Shown: one piece after another, positions 8,020 through 17,222 of the stretch | How positions within the stretch are numbered: position 1 is the first letter of the stretch | Layout: every line of letters begins with the position of its first letter | Source of the DNA: Halomarinibacterium sp034670265 | Lineage (GTDB): Bacteria; Bacteroidota; Bacteroidia; Flavobacteriales; Flavobacteriaceae | Assembly (NCBI GenBank): GCA_034670265.1 | Contig: JAXMNU010000002.1 | Span: 434,001 to 498,000, forward strand | Reading direction: 5' to 3' | DNA length: 64,000 nt | Notes under the pieces: model-generated | Databases searched by the model: none | The model's input: only the letters and a program-made list of their open reading frames with translations | Told to the model about the DNA's origin: nothing | Translations under genes and position numbers: made by a program

Positions 8020-10389
8020 ATGGCTAAAAAGAAAAACAAAACCATTTCCAAAAATAAAACACCGCGTAAAAAAATCTCTTTTACGCTTTCCAAACAACAA
8101 CAAATACTATTAGGAAGCTTCTTGTTTTTGTTGGGGCTTGCATTACTTATTTCTTTTGCTTCTTACTTCTTTACTTGGCAAGCAGACCAAAGTATTGTTG
8201 GCGAATTAGACCGCGAAATTGAAGCAAAAAATTGGTTAAGTAAATTTGGAAGTAACATAGGGCATTTCTTTGTGTATAATGGTGTGGGAGTTGCCGCTTT
8301 TATATTTGCATTTCTTGTCACATTAACAGGGGCATACTATTTTTTCAATTATGCAAAAAAGCAATTACTCAAATTTTGGTTTTGGGGAATTTTATTAATG
8401 CTTTGGTTTTCAGTATTCTTTGGATTTTTTACCAAAGGCGAATCGCTTTGGAGTGGTGTTGTTGGGTACGAGCTTAATGATCTCTTCCAAGACTATATGG
8501 GTTTAACAGGGACCATTTTAGTAATGACTTTCCTTGCTATTATTTATTTGGTTGTGCGACTAAAGATGACTCCCGAAAAGGTAGCCGCTTCTTTAAAATC
8601 GACCAAAAAGCAAATTGCTGAAGATTTTATTCCTGAAGAAAATAGTGCTATTGAAACTTCTGAAGAAACTTCCACAGATGATAGCTTTAGCGATTCTTCT
8701 GAAGAAAATGAAGACATCCTTCCCGAGCCAGAAATTATTCAAAAAGAAACCTCTATCCCTTCGGATGTACCCAAAAGAGATCCAGAGGATGATGTTGCTA
8801 TGGAAATAGAAAAAGTAGAAGAAGAAGAAACAGTGGAAGAAAACCTCAGCAAAAAACTCGTTGAAGATTTTGGAGAGTTTGACCCCACCTTAGAGTTGAG
8901 TAATTTTAAATTTCCTTCTATTGAATTGCTTAAAGATTACACAGGCGGCCAAGGAATTACCATTAATCAGGAAGAGCTTGAAGAATACAAAAACCGAATT
9001 GTAGACACCCTAAAAAACTACAATATTGGTATTGCCAATATAAAAGCAACAGTAGGACCCACGGTTACGTTATACGAAATTGTTCCAGAAGCTGGAATCC
9101 GTATTTCGAAAATTAAAAACCTTGAGGACGATATTGCTTTGTCGCTTTCGGCATTAGGAATTAGGATTATTGCCCCTATTCCTGGACGAGGAACTATTGG
9201 TATTGAAGTACCTAATAAAAACCCAAAAGTAGTTTCGATGCGATCTGTAATTGCATCCCCAAAATTTCAAAATGCCGAAATGGAACTTCCGCTTGCTTTA
9301 GGTAAAACTATAAGCAATGAAACCTTTGTGGTAGACTTGGCAAAAATGCCTCACTTACTTATGGCGGGTGCGACAGGGCAAGGGAAATCGGTAGGATTAA
9401 ATGCCATCCTTACATCATTATTGTATAAAAAACATCCAGCCGAAGTAAAGTTTGTGTTGGTTGATCCTAAAAAAGTAGAGTTAACCCTTTTCAATAAAAT
9501 TGAAAGGCACTACTTAGCTAAACTTCCAGATACCGATGAAGCCATTATTACAGATACAACAAAGGTAATTTACACACTTAATTCCCTTTGTATAGAAATG
9601 GATGCGCGTTACGATTTGCTAAAAGACGCCATGGTGCGGAACATTAAAGAGTACAATGTCAAGTTTAAGGCACGTAAATTAAATCCTAATGAAGGTCATC
9701 GTTTTCTTCCGTACATCGTTTTAGTCATTGATGAGTTTGCAGACCTTATTATGACCGCCGGGAAAGAAGTGGAAACCCCTATTGCACGATTAGCACAGTT
9801 AGCAAGAGCGATTGGAATTCATTTAATTATTGCTACCCAACGTCCTTCAGTAAACGTAATTACGGGTATTATAAAAGCCAACTTCCCTGCTCGTATTGCC
9901 TTTAGAGTAACGAGTAAAATTGACTCACGAACTATTTTGGACAGTTCTGGCGCAGATCAACTTATTGGTCGTGGTGATATGCTTTATACCCAAGGAAACG
10001 ATTTAACACGCTTACAATGTGCTTTTGTCGATACTCCAGAAGTTGCAGATATCACCGAATATATTGGTTCTCAAAAAGCCTATCCAGATGCCCATTTATT
10101 ACCAGAATATGTAGGTGAAGAAGGTGGCACAAATCTTGATATTGATATCGACGAACGAGATAGTTTGTTTCGTGATGCAGCAGAAGTCTTGGTGGTGGCA
10201 CAGCAAGGATCTGCTTCCTTATTACAAAGAAAACTGAAATTAGGTTACAATCGTGCCGGCAGAATTATAGATCAATTAGAAGCTGCTGGTATTGTAGGGC
10301 CTTTTGAAGGTAGTAAAGCAAGACAAGTGCTCGTTCCAACTATTGAAGCATTAAACCAACTTTTAGACAACGAAAACAACAATTTGTAA
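8020..10389 (+). CDS. ftsK: DNA translocase FtsK
   Basis: 789 residues, the usual length in this family. Four N-terminal membrane helices (about 28-48, 82-110, 115-137, 165-185) anchor it at the septum; an acidic Glu/Asp-rich linker follows (about 200-290). The RecA-like motor has Walker A GATGQGKS at 450-457 and Walker B LVIDEFADL with Asp571-Glu572. The C-terminal winged-helix gamma domain (about 720-785, GYNRAGRIIDQLEAAGIVG) reads KOPS-type sequences. It pumps DNA at the division septum and supports dimer resolution. lolA follows after 1 nt. Confidence 0.97.
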   Translation: MAKKKNKTISKNKTPRKKISFTLSKQQQILLGSFLFLLGLALLISFASYFFTWQADQSIVGELDREIEAKNWLSKFGSNIGHFFVYNGVGVAAFIFAFLVTLTGAYYFFNYAKKQLLKFWFWGILLMLWFSVFFGFFTKGESLWSGVVGYELNDLFQDYMGLTGTILVMTFLAIIYLVVRLKMTPEKVAASLKSTKKQIAEDFIPEENSAIETSEETSTDDSFSDSSEENEDILPEPEIIQKETSIPSDVPKRDPEDDVAMEIEKVEEEETVEENLSKKLVEDFGEFDPTLELSNFKFPSIELLKDYTGGQGITINQEELEEYKNRIVDTLKNYNIGIANIKATVGPTVTLYEIVPEAGIRISKIKNLEDDIALSLSALGIRIIAPIPGRGTIGIEVPNKNPKVVSMRSVIASPKFQNAEMELPLALGKTISNETFVVDLAKMPHLLMAGATGQGKSVGLNAILTSLLYKKHPAEVKFVLVDPKKVELTLFNKIERHYLAKLPDTDEAIITDTTKVIYTLNSLCIEMDARYDLLKDAMVRNIKEYNVKFKARKLNPNEGHRFLPYIVLVIDEFADLIMTAGKEVETPIARLAQLARAIGIHLIIATQRPSVNVITGIIKANFPARIAFRVTSKIDSRTILDSSGADQLIGRGDMLYTQGNDLTRLQCAFVDTPEVADITEYIGSQKAYPDAHLLPEYVGEEGGTNLDIDIDERDSLFRDAAEVLVVAQQGSASLLQRKLKLGYNRAGRIIDQLEAAGIVGPFEGSKARQVLVPTIEALNQLLDNENNNL

Positions 10390-10390
10390 C

Positions 10391-11032
10391 ATGAAGAAAG
10401 CAGCCATACTATTTGCAATCCTTTTTAGCTTCAACTTGGCATACGCCCAAGACGCTAAAAAATTGCTTAATGACGTTTCAGCAAAAGTGAAAAGCTACGA
10501 TAACATTGTGATTGATTTTAAATGGAATCTTAGCAACGAAAAAGAAAAGGTAAATCAAGAAACTCGTGGAGATGTGACCATTTCTGGCGACAAATATCTT
10601 TTAAATATGTTGGGTGCTACACGCATGTTCGACGGAAAAAAAATATATTCTATCGTTCCCGAAGATGAAGAAGTAACCATTTCAAATTATAACGCACAAG
10701 ACGATAAAGAGATTACACCTTCAAAAATGCTTACGTTTTACGAAAAAGGATATACCTATAAAATGGATATCGTGCAAACCGTCAAAGGAAGAAAAATTCA
10801 ATATGTAAAATTGATGCCAATCGATTCAAAAGCAGAAATTAAAAACATTCTTTTGGGTATCGATGTGCAAACAAAACATATTTACCGTTTAATTCAAACA
10901 GACGATAACGGTACAAAATACACCCTTACAGTTAATTCATTTAAAACCAACGAGCCTTTGTCAAAAACACTTTTTACCTTTGACAAAGCCAAATACGAAA
11001 AAGAAGGCTACTACATCAATAATTTGAATTAA
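10391..11032 (+). CDS. lolA: LolA-like outer-membrane lipoprotein carrier protein
   Basis: 213 residues with signal peptide MKKAAILFAILFSFNLAYA. The mature part has the LolA/LolB half-barrel pattern: KVKSYDNIVIDFKWNL, GDVTISGDKYLLNM, FDGKKIYSIVPEDEEV and a C-terminal TLTVNSFKTNEPLSKTLFTF. In the periplasm it would carry lipoproteins from LolCDE to the outer membrane. It sits between ftsK (1-nt gap) and lptG (6-nt gap), the usual Flavobacteriaceae order, which supports the assignment despite weak sequence conservation. Confidence 0.88.
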   Translation: MKKAAILFAILFSFNLAYAQDAKKLLNDVSAKVKSYDNIVIDFKWNLSNEKEKVNQETRGDVTISGDKYLLNMLGATRMFDGKKIYSIVPEDEEVTISNYNAQDDKEITPSKMLTFYEKGYTYKMDIVQTVKGRKIQYVKLMPIDSKAEIKNILLGIDVQTKHIYRLIQTDDNGTKYTLTVNSFKTNEPLSKTLFTFDKAKYEKEGYYINNLN

Positions 11033-11038
11033 CCTTTC

Positions 11039-12661
11039 TTGAAAATACTAGATCGGTACATATTGACCACTTATTTGAAGACGTTTACGAGCGTCTTCAT
11101 TATTTTAATGTTCATTTTTGTACTGCAAACCATCTGGCTATACATTTCAGAATTAGCTGGAAAGGATTTAGAAGTTTGGATAATCCTTAAATTTCTTTGG
11201 TTTGTTTCCCCGAGATTAGTGCCGCTGGTATTACCCTTAACCATTCTCGTAACATCCCTCATGGTATTTGGTAGTTTTGCTGAAAAGTATGAATTCGCCG
11301 CCATGAAGTCTACTGGAATTTCACTTCAACGAGCCATGCGAAGTGTCATGGTTTTTATCGGGCTTTTAGCCATCATTGCTTTTTTCTTTGCTAACAACGT
11401 GATTCCCTATTCAGAATATAAATGGCAAAACCTTCGCAGAAACATTGCACAGGTAAGTCCGTCGATGGCTATTGTAGAAGGTCAATTTAGTAGTATTGGA
11501 GATAACATCAATATTAAAGTTGCCGAAAAAAGTGGTGATAGAGGTCAGTTTTTACGTGATGTAGTCATTCATAAAAAAACCAGTAGTAGACCTAATGAAA
11601 ACACAACTGTTATTATAGCAACTGAAGGGGAACTTGCCAGTGCAGAGGGAAGTAATACGCTTTCCCTTATTTTGAAAGATGGCAACTATTACGAAGACGT
11701 TGCCCTTACCAACCGAAGCAAGGAAAGAACCAATAAACCCTTTGCAAAAAGCTATTTTAAAGAGTACACTTTAAATATCGACCTTACGGAATTTAATAAT
11801 GCAGACATCGATAAGGAAAACAATTTCAATAACCATAATATGTACAAGGTGAACGAATTGATTCCTGAAATTGATAAAATATCTGAGGAATACTCTGAAA
11901 ATATCAAACTTTTTACCGAAAGTATGAACTTTAGAGCAGGTGTTTCAAAACCTAAAGATTCCCTTTCCAGAAAAAAAGAAAGTGACACAACCTACACGGC
12001 TGTTTTAGACGCTTTTGACAAATCTGAAAGTAGTAAAATATTAGAAACTGCTTTAGATAATACTCGAGGTACCATACAAACCCTGGAAGCAAAGAAAAAA
12101 GATTATCAGCTACGTACCAAAGTTTTGAATAAACACGAGATAGCCCTTCATAAAAAATTTGTTTTAGGGATTGCATGCATTATACTCTTTTTTGTGGGGG
12201 CTCCTTTGGGTGCTATTATTAGAAAAGGGGGAATGGGCCTACCCATGGTTGTTGCTATTATTCTTTTCTTAACGTATCATTTTATTGGAATATTCACCGA
12301 AAATAGTGCCGAGGATGGCACAATGCATCCCTTTTGGGCAAGCTGGCTTAGTACTTTTATTATGTTACCATTGGGTGTTTGGCTTACGTATCGAGCTACC
12401 ACAGATCAAGGTGTTTTTGATATGGATGCCTTTTTTCAGCGGTTTAAATTTCTAAAGAGAAAGAAAAAAGAAAGCATAGACGCAAATGAGGTTCCAATCA
12501 TTTTAACGCAACAAGAAAAGGCGCTTGTACTTTCAAGAAATAATGAGCAATTGAAAGATATTGTAAAGAACTATAAACAGTATAAATATTCTGAAGATGT
12601 AAGAAGGGCAGCTATTAGAGAATTGAAAAACAACGGTTATCAAGACGAAGACATCCTGTAA
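11039..12661 (+). CDS. lptG: LptF/LptG (YjgP/YjgQ) family LPS export permease
   Basis: 540 residues starting with TTG at 11039, which gives the typical N-terminus KILDRYILTTYLKTF. Membrane helices lie at about 12-35, 55-80, 98-120 and a second group near 375-460, flanking a periplasmic beta-jellyroll (SPSMAIVEGQFSSIGDN). This is the permease half of the LptB2FG exporter that pulls LPS out of the inner membrane. A coiled stretch (about 320-370) and a basic cytoplasmic tail of about 80 residues extend beyond the usual core. LptF versus LptG cannot be separated by eye. Confidence 0.9.
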   Translation: MKILDRYILTTYLKTFTSVFIILMFIFVLQTIWLYISELAGKDLEVWIILKFLWFVSPRLVPLVLPLTILVTSLMVFGSFAEKYEFAAMKSTGISLQRAMRSVMVFIGLLAIIAFFFANNVIPYSEYKWQNLRRNIAQVSPSMAIVEGQFSSIGDNINIKVAEKSGDRGQFLRDVVIHKKTSSRPNENTTVIIATEGELASAEGSNTLSLILKDGNYYEDVALTNRSKERTNKPFAKSYFKEYTLNIDLTEFNNADIDKENNFNNHNMYKVNELIPEIDKISEEYSENIKLFTESMNFRAGVSKPKDSLSRKKESDTTYTAVLDAFDKSESSKILETALDNTRGTIQTLEAKKKDYQLRTKVLNKHEIALHKKFVLGIACIILFFVGAPLGAIIRKGGMGLPMVVAIILFLTYHFIGIFTENSAEDGTMHPFWASWLSTFIMLPLGVWLTYRATTDQGVFDMDAFFQRFKFLKRKKKESIDANEVPIILTQQEKALVLSRNNEQLKDIVKNYKQYKYSEDVRRAAIRELKNNGYQDEDIL

Positions 12662-12710
12662 CAGAAAAGTACATCTTCATCAAGATTCTAAATAACTTCT
12701 ATACTTTCCG

Positions 12711-12718
12711 TATCTTTG
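12711..12718 (+). promoter_or_regulatory. -7 promoter element for ribBA
   Basis: TATCTTTG, a perfect TAnnTTTG, lies 19 nt before the ribBA ATG at 12738 in the 76-bp gap after lptG. Confidence 0.55.
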
Positions 12719-12737
12719 CACTTTAAAATTTCAGAAA

Positions 12738-13886
12738 ATGATTGCTACCCAAAACGGCACAATGATTCAGCTAAACACCATTGAAGAAGCTATCCAAGAC
12801 ATAAAAAACGGAAAAGTCATTATTGTTGTTGATGACCAAGACCGTGAAAATGAAGGAGATTTCGTTGCTGCAGCCGAAATGGTTTCTCCAGAAATGATCA
12901 ATTTTATGGCGAAACACGGTCGCGGACTTATTTGCACACCACTTACCGAATCACGCTGTAAAGACCTTCACTTAGAAATGATGGTGGGTAACAATACAGA
13001 CCCTATGGAAACCGCTTTTACCATTTCGGTGGATGCTAAAGGAAATGGTGTTACTACGGGGATTTCTGCTTCAGATAGAGCAAAAACGATAAAAGCACTT
13101 ATAGATTCTGAAACCAAACCCCACGATTTAAGTCGGCCAGGACATATTTTCCCGTTAAAGGCAAAAGAGGGTGGCGTATTACGAAGAACTGGCCATACGG
13201 AAGCTGCTATTGATTTTGCACGCTTAGCGGGCTTAAAGCCAGCGGGAGTGATAGTTGAAATTATGAATGAAGATGGTACTATGGCACGTCTTCCTCAGTT
13301 GGTTGAAGTTGCTAAAAAATTCGATTTGAAGCTTGTTTCCATTGAAGATTTGGTGGCGTACAGAATGGAGCACGATTCACTCATTCAGAAAAAAGAAGAT
13401 TTTTCTATTGAAACGAAGTTTGGGAAATTTAGATTACGAGCCTATCAGCAAACAACCAATAATCAAATTCATATTGCATTAACGAAAGGGCAATGGAAAG
13501 AAAATGAGCCGGTCCCCGTTCGTGTAAATGCGACCCTAGTAAATCACGATATTTTAGGAACTCTTACTAATAATGCCGAGCAACAATTGGACGAAATGTT
13601 TCAGGTGATTAATACCGAAGGAAAAGGAGCTATTGTTTTTATTGATCAAGAAACTCAGGCACTAAATTTATTAAATCGGTTATCGACGTTGAAAGAAAGT
13701 CAGATTGAAGGACAGGTAGTAAAAGCACCTCGTATTCCTATGGACTCTAAAGACTTTGGAATTGGGGCACAAATCCTTCACGATTTAGGCATTCATAAAA
13801 TTAGATTAATCTCAAATAGCCAACAAACTAAACGTGTAGGTATGATTGGGTATGGGCTTGAAATTACGGAGTATATAAACTACTAA
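12738..13886 (+). CDS. ribBA: 3,4-dihydroxy-2-butanone 4-phosphate synthase with degenerate GTP cyclohydrolase II domain
   Basis: 382 residues. The N-terminal domain (about 10-210) is an intact DHBP synthase: acidic loop DDQDRENEGDF, GISASDRAKTI, RPGHIFPLKAKEGGVLRRTG and HTEAAIDFARLAGL. It makes the 4-carbon riboflavin precursor from ribulose 5-phosphate. The C-terminal RibA-like domain (about 220-382) keeps the fold and the end FGIGAQILHDLGIHKI and GYGLEITEYINY, but lacks the three zinc cysteines (family CLTGD..GS.RCDCG) and the REGRGIGL motif (here DQETQALNLL). I infer no GTP cyclohydrolase activity, as in RibBX-type proteins. Its last 31 bp recur at 25681. Confidence 0.92.
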   Translation: MIATQNGTMIQLNTIEEAIQDIKNGKVIIVVDDQDRENEGDFVAAAEMVSPEMINFMAKHGRGLICTPLTESRCKDLHLEMMVGNNTDPMETAFTISVDAKGNGVTTGISASDRAKTIKALIDSETKPHDLSRPGHIFPLKAKEGGVLRRTGHTEAAIDFARLAGLKPAGVIVEIMNEDGTMARLPQLVEVAKKFDLKLVSIEDLVAYRMEHDSLIQKKEDFSIETKFGKFRLRAYQQTTNNQIHIALTKGQWKENEPVPVRVNATLVNHDILGTLTNNAEQQLDEMFQVINTEGKGAIVFIDQETQALNLLNRLSTLKESQIEGQVVKAPRIPMDSKDFGIGAQILHDLGIHKIRLISNSQQTKRVGMIGYGLEITEYINY

Positions 13887-13887
13887 T
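13857..13887 (+). repeat. Direct repeat, left copy (attL-like, ribBA 3' end)
   Basis: 31-bp sequence identical to 25681-25711. It spans the ribBA codons LEITEYINY and stop, and also contains the TAG stop (13883-13885) of the convergent lipoprotein gene. Flanking bases differ from the other copy on both sides. Confidence 0.9.
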
Positions 13888-14848
13888 CTTTAACTTCAAA
13901 CTCCTTTAAAAGTCTTTTTTCTCTTGTATTAGGCACTTCCGAGATGAATGCATATTTTCCGGGTTTTAAATCGACATAAAAATAACCTGTGCTGCCGGCT
14001 GGCATATCATTTACACCCCCTAAAAAAGTAATTCCATTTGGAACTGGAGTTATCAACCCTTTTGGATCTGACCAATCCATCCAATTTTCAAGCGCCTCAA
14101 GATTTGCATTCGCATCCAACCTCACCAAATTCACATCGTGTTGCATAAAATTTTCGTGATGTTTTTGTTCTTTATAAAAAACTGAGAACACTTGTTTTCC
14201 TTTAGTAATTGTTTTGTCATATACTATTCCATCCAAATTAGAGACGGTAATGTTAACCGTAGGCTCCGGTGGTGTATTCCCGCTATCCTCAGTAGTTACA
14301 ATAATGGGCTTGGCCATTCCCATAGAGGTATGAAACATGCCATTAGGCATTTTTACATAACATTCCATAATATAATAGCCGGGTTCTAAATGAATGGTTG
14401 TAACTGCCGTCTTTTTTGGACCAATAAGTCCGGAGCCTCCCGAAAAAACAATGTCTCCAAACCATTTTGGCAGTTTTCCAAATGCAGCAAAACCCTCTTC
14501 TCTTTTCCCTTCGTTTATAAGCTGCATCCCCTCTTCAAATACAGGAGCCACTTCCTCTAAGGTATGTGTTACGTTTTTCCCTTCTGGATATTTATCCATT
14601 AAGAAAAAATGTGTTTCGTTGGAAAGGTTTTGGTATTTAAAAGTATTCCAACCGGACGTAATGGTATCGACACTTTGAAACTCCATACTGCGTGTGATAA
14701 TATCAATCACGTTTGATGGCTCTTTTATACCTTTTTCCTGCACAATTGCAGGTTCTTCAATTTGTTCAGCTTTTTTATCGCTTTTACAACTTAAAATTAC
14801 ACTTGTTGTTATCAATAAAGCGAATAAATAGATACTTATGTTTTTCAT
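13883..14848 (-). CDS. Lipoprotein with cupredoxin-like features, unknown function
   Basis: 321 residues. Lipobox VILSC with Cys21 after a hydrophobic signal. Two beta-rich segments end in motifs typical of cupredoxin folds: LEPGYYIMECYVKMPNG followed by MFHTSMGM (a Cys...His...Met set in the order used by type 1 copper sites) and later VDLKPGKYAFISEVPN. The second segment lacks the ligands. Copper binding is inference only. It is the last gene of the island operon and its stop overlaps the ribBA stop in convergent orientation. Gap to the preceding gene 73 nt. Confidence 0.75.
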   Translation of the reverse strand: MKNISIYLFALLITTSVILSCKSDKKAEQIEEPAIVQEKGIKEPSNVIDIITRSMEFQSVDTITSGWNTFKYQNLSNETHFFLMDKYPEGKNVTHTLEEVAPVFEEGMQLINEGKREEGFAAFGKLPKWFGDIVFSGGSGLIGPKKTAVTTIHLEPGYYIMECYVKMPNGMFHTSMGMAKPIIVTTEDSGNTPPEPTVNITVSNLDGIVYDKTITKGKQVFSVFYKEQKHHENFMQHDVNLVRLDANANLEALENWMDWSDPKGLITPVPNGITFLGGVNDMPAGSTGYFYVDLKPGKYAFISEVPNTREKRLLKEFEVKD

Positions 14849-14921
14849 GAATTTAATTTTAATATGTTCTAAAATATGTTATTCGATATGACAATAAATA
14901 AAAGATTTTAGGATAAAATAA

Positions 14922-15773
14922 TTAGTTATCAATCAGTCGCCTAAAGAAATAGTTAGCATCCTTTGGTATTTCTGAAATCACAGTATGCTCATGCTTTTTA
15001 AACCAAGATGCATTTAAGCCACGTTCATGTTCTAAGTCATATTTTCCAATTACTTCCGTTTTAACAAGGTTCCAGCCTGGTTTATATTCGAGGTCATACA
15101 CTACGGTATTTTCAGTTTCAATAGGCTTTGTTCCATCTCTACGAACTGTATTGTTGGTTTTTTCAGTTCCCTGCATTCGGGCTGCCTTATCCAGATAGAC
15201 CCATGAGATAATATAACCTTCATCACCCATGCTTAATGTACTTTGATTGGTAAGGTTGTACGTAACCCGAACCGAATTTCCTAAGGTTAACGTACCAATT
15301 GTAGCCCCATCTTTCATTACATTTATCGTGGTCTTTCCAAAATATCCTGCTTCCGGAATGGTATAAATGAATTTGGATATATCCTGAATATCGTAAAACA
15401 CTAAGTTCTGTAAATTTCCCAATTTGGTTTCGGTCTGGATATTCTCCGGTAGTTTGATGGTTATTTTACCATTTTCATCTATACTACCCACTTCAAGGGT
15501 TTCCGGCGTGCTTTGATTGTTTCTGTATCGGTACAACATGACCAAATCGACAGCACCCTGTTCCCAACTTTCAAATGTGTTGTTCTCACTCATTTGGGTA
15601 TTTTGCCAATACCAGTCGTCTTGGTCATCGGTATCAGTAGTTTCTTTCGTTTCAGTTATTTTTGAAGTTTCAGTAACATTGGTATTAGAAGTTGCTTCAT
15701 TGGTTTGAGAGTTTGTTTTTTCATTACAACTTAAACATAGCAGTATTACAAATAAAAATACAAAGTGTTTCAT
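14922..15773 (-). CDS. Lipoprotein, unknown function
   Basis: 283 residues. Lipobox LCLSC with Cys16, then a Thr/Ser/Glu/Asn-rich linker (about 20-50) as in surface-tethered Bacteroidota lipoproteins. The rest is beta-rich (ITIKLPENIQ, GTLTLGNSVRVTYNLTNQST, YIISWVYLDKAARMQG). No family recognised. It lies 4 nt after the upstream gene in the same operon. Confidence 0.75.
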   Translation of the reverse strand: MKHFVFLFVILLCLSCNEKTNSQTNEATSNTNVTETSKITETKETTDTDDQDDWYWQNTQMSENNTFESWEQGAVDLVMLYRYRNNQSTPETLEVGSIDENGKITIKLPENIQTETKLGNLQNLVFYDIQDISKFIYTIPEAGYFGKTTINVMKDGATIGTLTLGNSVRVTYNLTNQSTLSMGDEGYIISWVYLDKAARMQGTEKTNNTVRRDGTKPIETENTVVYDLEYKPGWNLVKTEVIGKYDLEHERGLNASWFKKHEHTVISEIPKDANYFFRRLIDN

Positions 15774-15777
15774 CTTT

Positions 15778-16389
15778 TTAGAATTTTTTCAGTTCACTCA
15801 AATTGAGTTCTTTCACTATTTCAGCCAATTTATCTTCTGAAAAATTATGTGCTTCGATATCTATTGCAAAACGATGGTTATAAAACATAGAAAGACTGTA
15901 CATCCCACTTGTTTTTACATAGCTTTTTTTAGCTTTTATGCCATCAATTACTACGGTTTTTGTGGAGCCCCACTCGTCTTTAGAATCGTAGTCCATTTTG
16001 CTAGACATACGGTAAGGACCAACCCCGCTAGCCCCTTTTTCCCCTGCTCCGTCAATAACCATCACCCGTATGCTTTTATTTCCTATTTTATAGGTAGCGC
16101 CACAGGAACCCAGCCCCGGCATAAAGTTTAATTGTTGATTTGAAATTGGCATATCAAGCAATTTTTCCGGTAACCAGGATTCCCATTGTTCTTTGGTGAG
16201 ATATTCTTTTTTACGTAATTGCCGGATGTTCTCTTCCATCCCGGAAGCCTCATTTACTACGTTTTTGGCATTACTAATTGTTTGGGTGGAGTTTTCAATT
16301 TCTTTTTCTACTTTTTTGGCATCATTGCCGCAGCCAAACAATAAAATTGAGAAAAATAGTGTAATTGTGATGTATTTTAAATAACTCAT
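15778..16389 (-). CDS. Lipoprotein, unknown function
   Basis: 203 residues. Lipobox LLFGC with Cys20. A helical region with Lys/Glu (about 25-60) precedes EYLTKEQWESWLPEKLLDMP and a compact beta domain (GSCGATYKIGNKSIRVMVID, TKTVVIDGIKAKKSYVKTSG, YNHRFAIDIEAHNFSED). The end, SEDKLAEIVKELNLSEL, looks like a helix closing the domain. No family recognised. 17-nt gap to the upstream gene and 4-nt gap to the downstream one; part of the island operon. Confidence 0.75.
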   Translation of the reverse strand: MSYLKYITITLFFSILLFGCGNDAKKVEKEIENSTQTISNAKNVVNEASGMEENIRQLRKKEYLTKEQWESWLPEKLLDMPISNQQLNFMPGLGSCGATYKIGNKSIRVMVIDGAGEKGASGVGPYRMSSKMDYDSKDEWGSTKTVVIDGIKAKKSYVKTSGMYSLSMFYNHRFAIDIEAHNFSEDKLAEIVKELNLSELKKF

Positions 16390-16406
16390 AGGGTTGTTTT
16401 TAATGG

Positions 16407-17201
16407 TTATTTACAAGGTAAAGTATTTAGCCTTTCATTAATTTCTATAGCTTTAGCCATTTGCCACATAGGATTTATGTCATCTAACATTGAGCGTATA
16501 TCCTTCAATATTTTATTTTTTTTAGCTAAATCTAGTGTGCCACTGAAATCACCACAATCACACGGCAAATATAGAACTCCATCAATTTCCTGAGCCGCGA
16601 TTAGATCTTCAGAACAATAAGGGTTAGCCATTACTCTGGTTTCCATATATTCACCAAGTGCAGGTATTAATGTATACCCATCACTAATTGAACGCACATA
16701 AATGTCGGAAATGGCCATCATTGCATTGATTAATTCAACATCTTCCAATTCGTTCCCATCAGGATGCAGTTGCTCGATGCAATAGAGGTCTAAATTTAGA
16801 GTTAGCAAAAACAAGGAATAATCCTGTAATATTTCTTTTTCTCTATTACATCCTAGCTTTTCCTCTTTGGGACGTAATGCTTGTTCATATTCATAGATTC
16901 TATATACTTTTTTTAAGGTATTGTGCATACAAACATAGGTGGCATCACAACCTTCATTCACCAAATTATAACTGCCAATACCGCTGGCAGGGAAATCTCC
17001 CACAGCACCTGTCATCCCTAACATTTTTTGAATTATGTCGACCTTATAACGATCTGGCTGTTCATCTAGATCCTCCTCATCCTCAGTTGACTCTGGATCA
17101 AAAAGGTCGAAATAATCTTCTGGAACAGGGTCTTGAGCAAGTGTTAGTTGACAAATGCAAAAACTAAATAGAAAAAAAAAGAGGATTGTTTTGGTTCTCA
17201 T
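16407..17201 (-). CDS. Exported protein, unknown function
   Basis: 264 residues with signal peptide MRTKTILFFFLFSFCICQLTLAQ. The mature N-terminus is acidic (DLFDPESTEDEEDLDEQPD). The remainder is mostly helical, with six cysteines including GCDATYVCMHN and PCDCGDFSG, which could form disulfides in the periplasm. No family recognised. Flanked by gaps of 21 and 17 nt to its operon neighbours. Confidence 0.72.
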   Translation of the reverse strand: MRTKTILFFFLFSFCICQLTLAQDPVPEDYFDLFDPESTEDEEDLDEQPDRYKVDIIQKMLGMTGAVGDFPASGIGSYNLVNEGCDATYVCMHNTLKKVYRIYEYEQALRPKEEKLGCNREKEILQDYSLFLLTLNLDLYCIEQLHPDGNELEDVELINAMMAISDIYVRSISDGYTLIPALGEYMETRVMANPYCSEDLIAAQEIDGVLYLPCDCGDFSGTLDLAKKNKILKDIRSMLDDINPMWQMAKAIEINERLNTLPCK

Positions 17202-17222
17202 AATATATGTGTTTGATGAAAT

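Noticed and set aside
14192..14678. Plus-strand open frames inside the island lipoprotein genes
   Set aside because: They are antisense to well-supported lipoprotein genes and show no family features.
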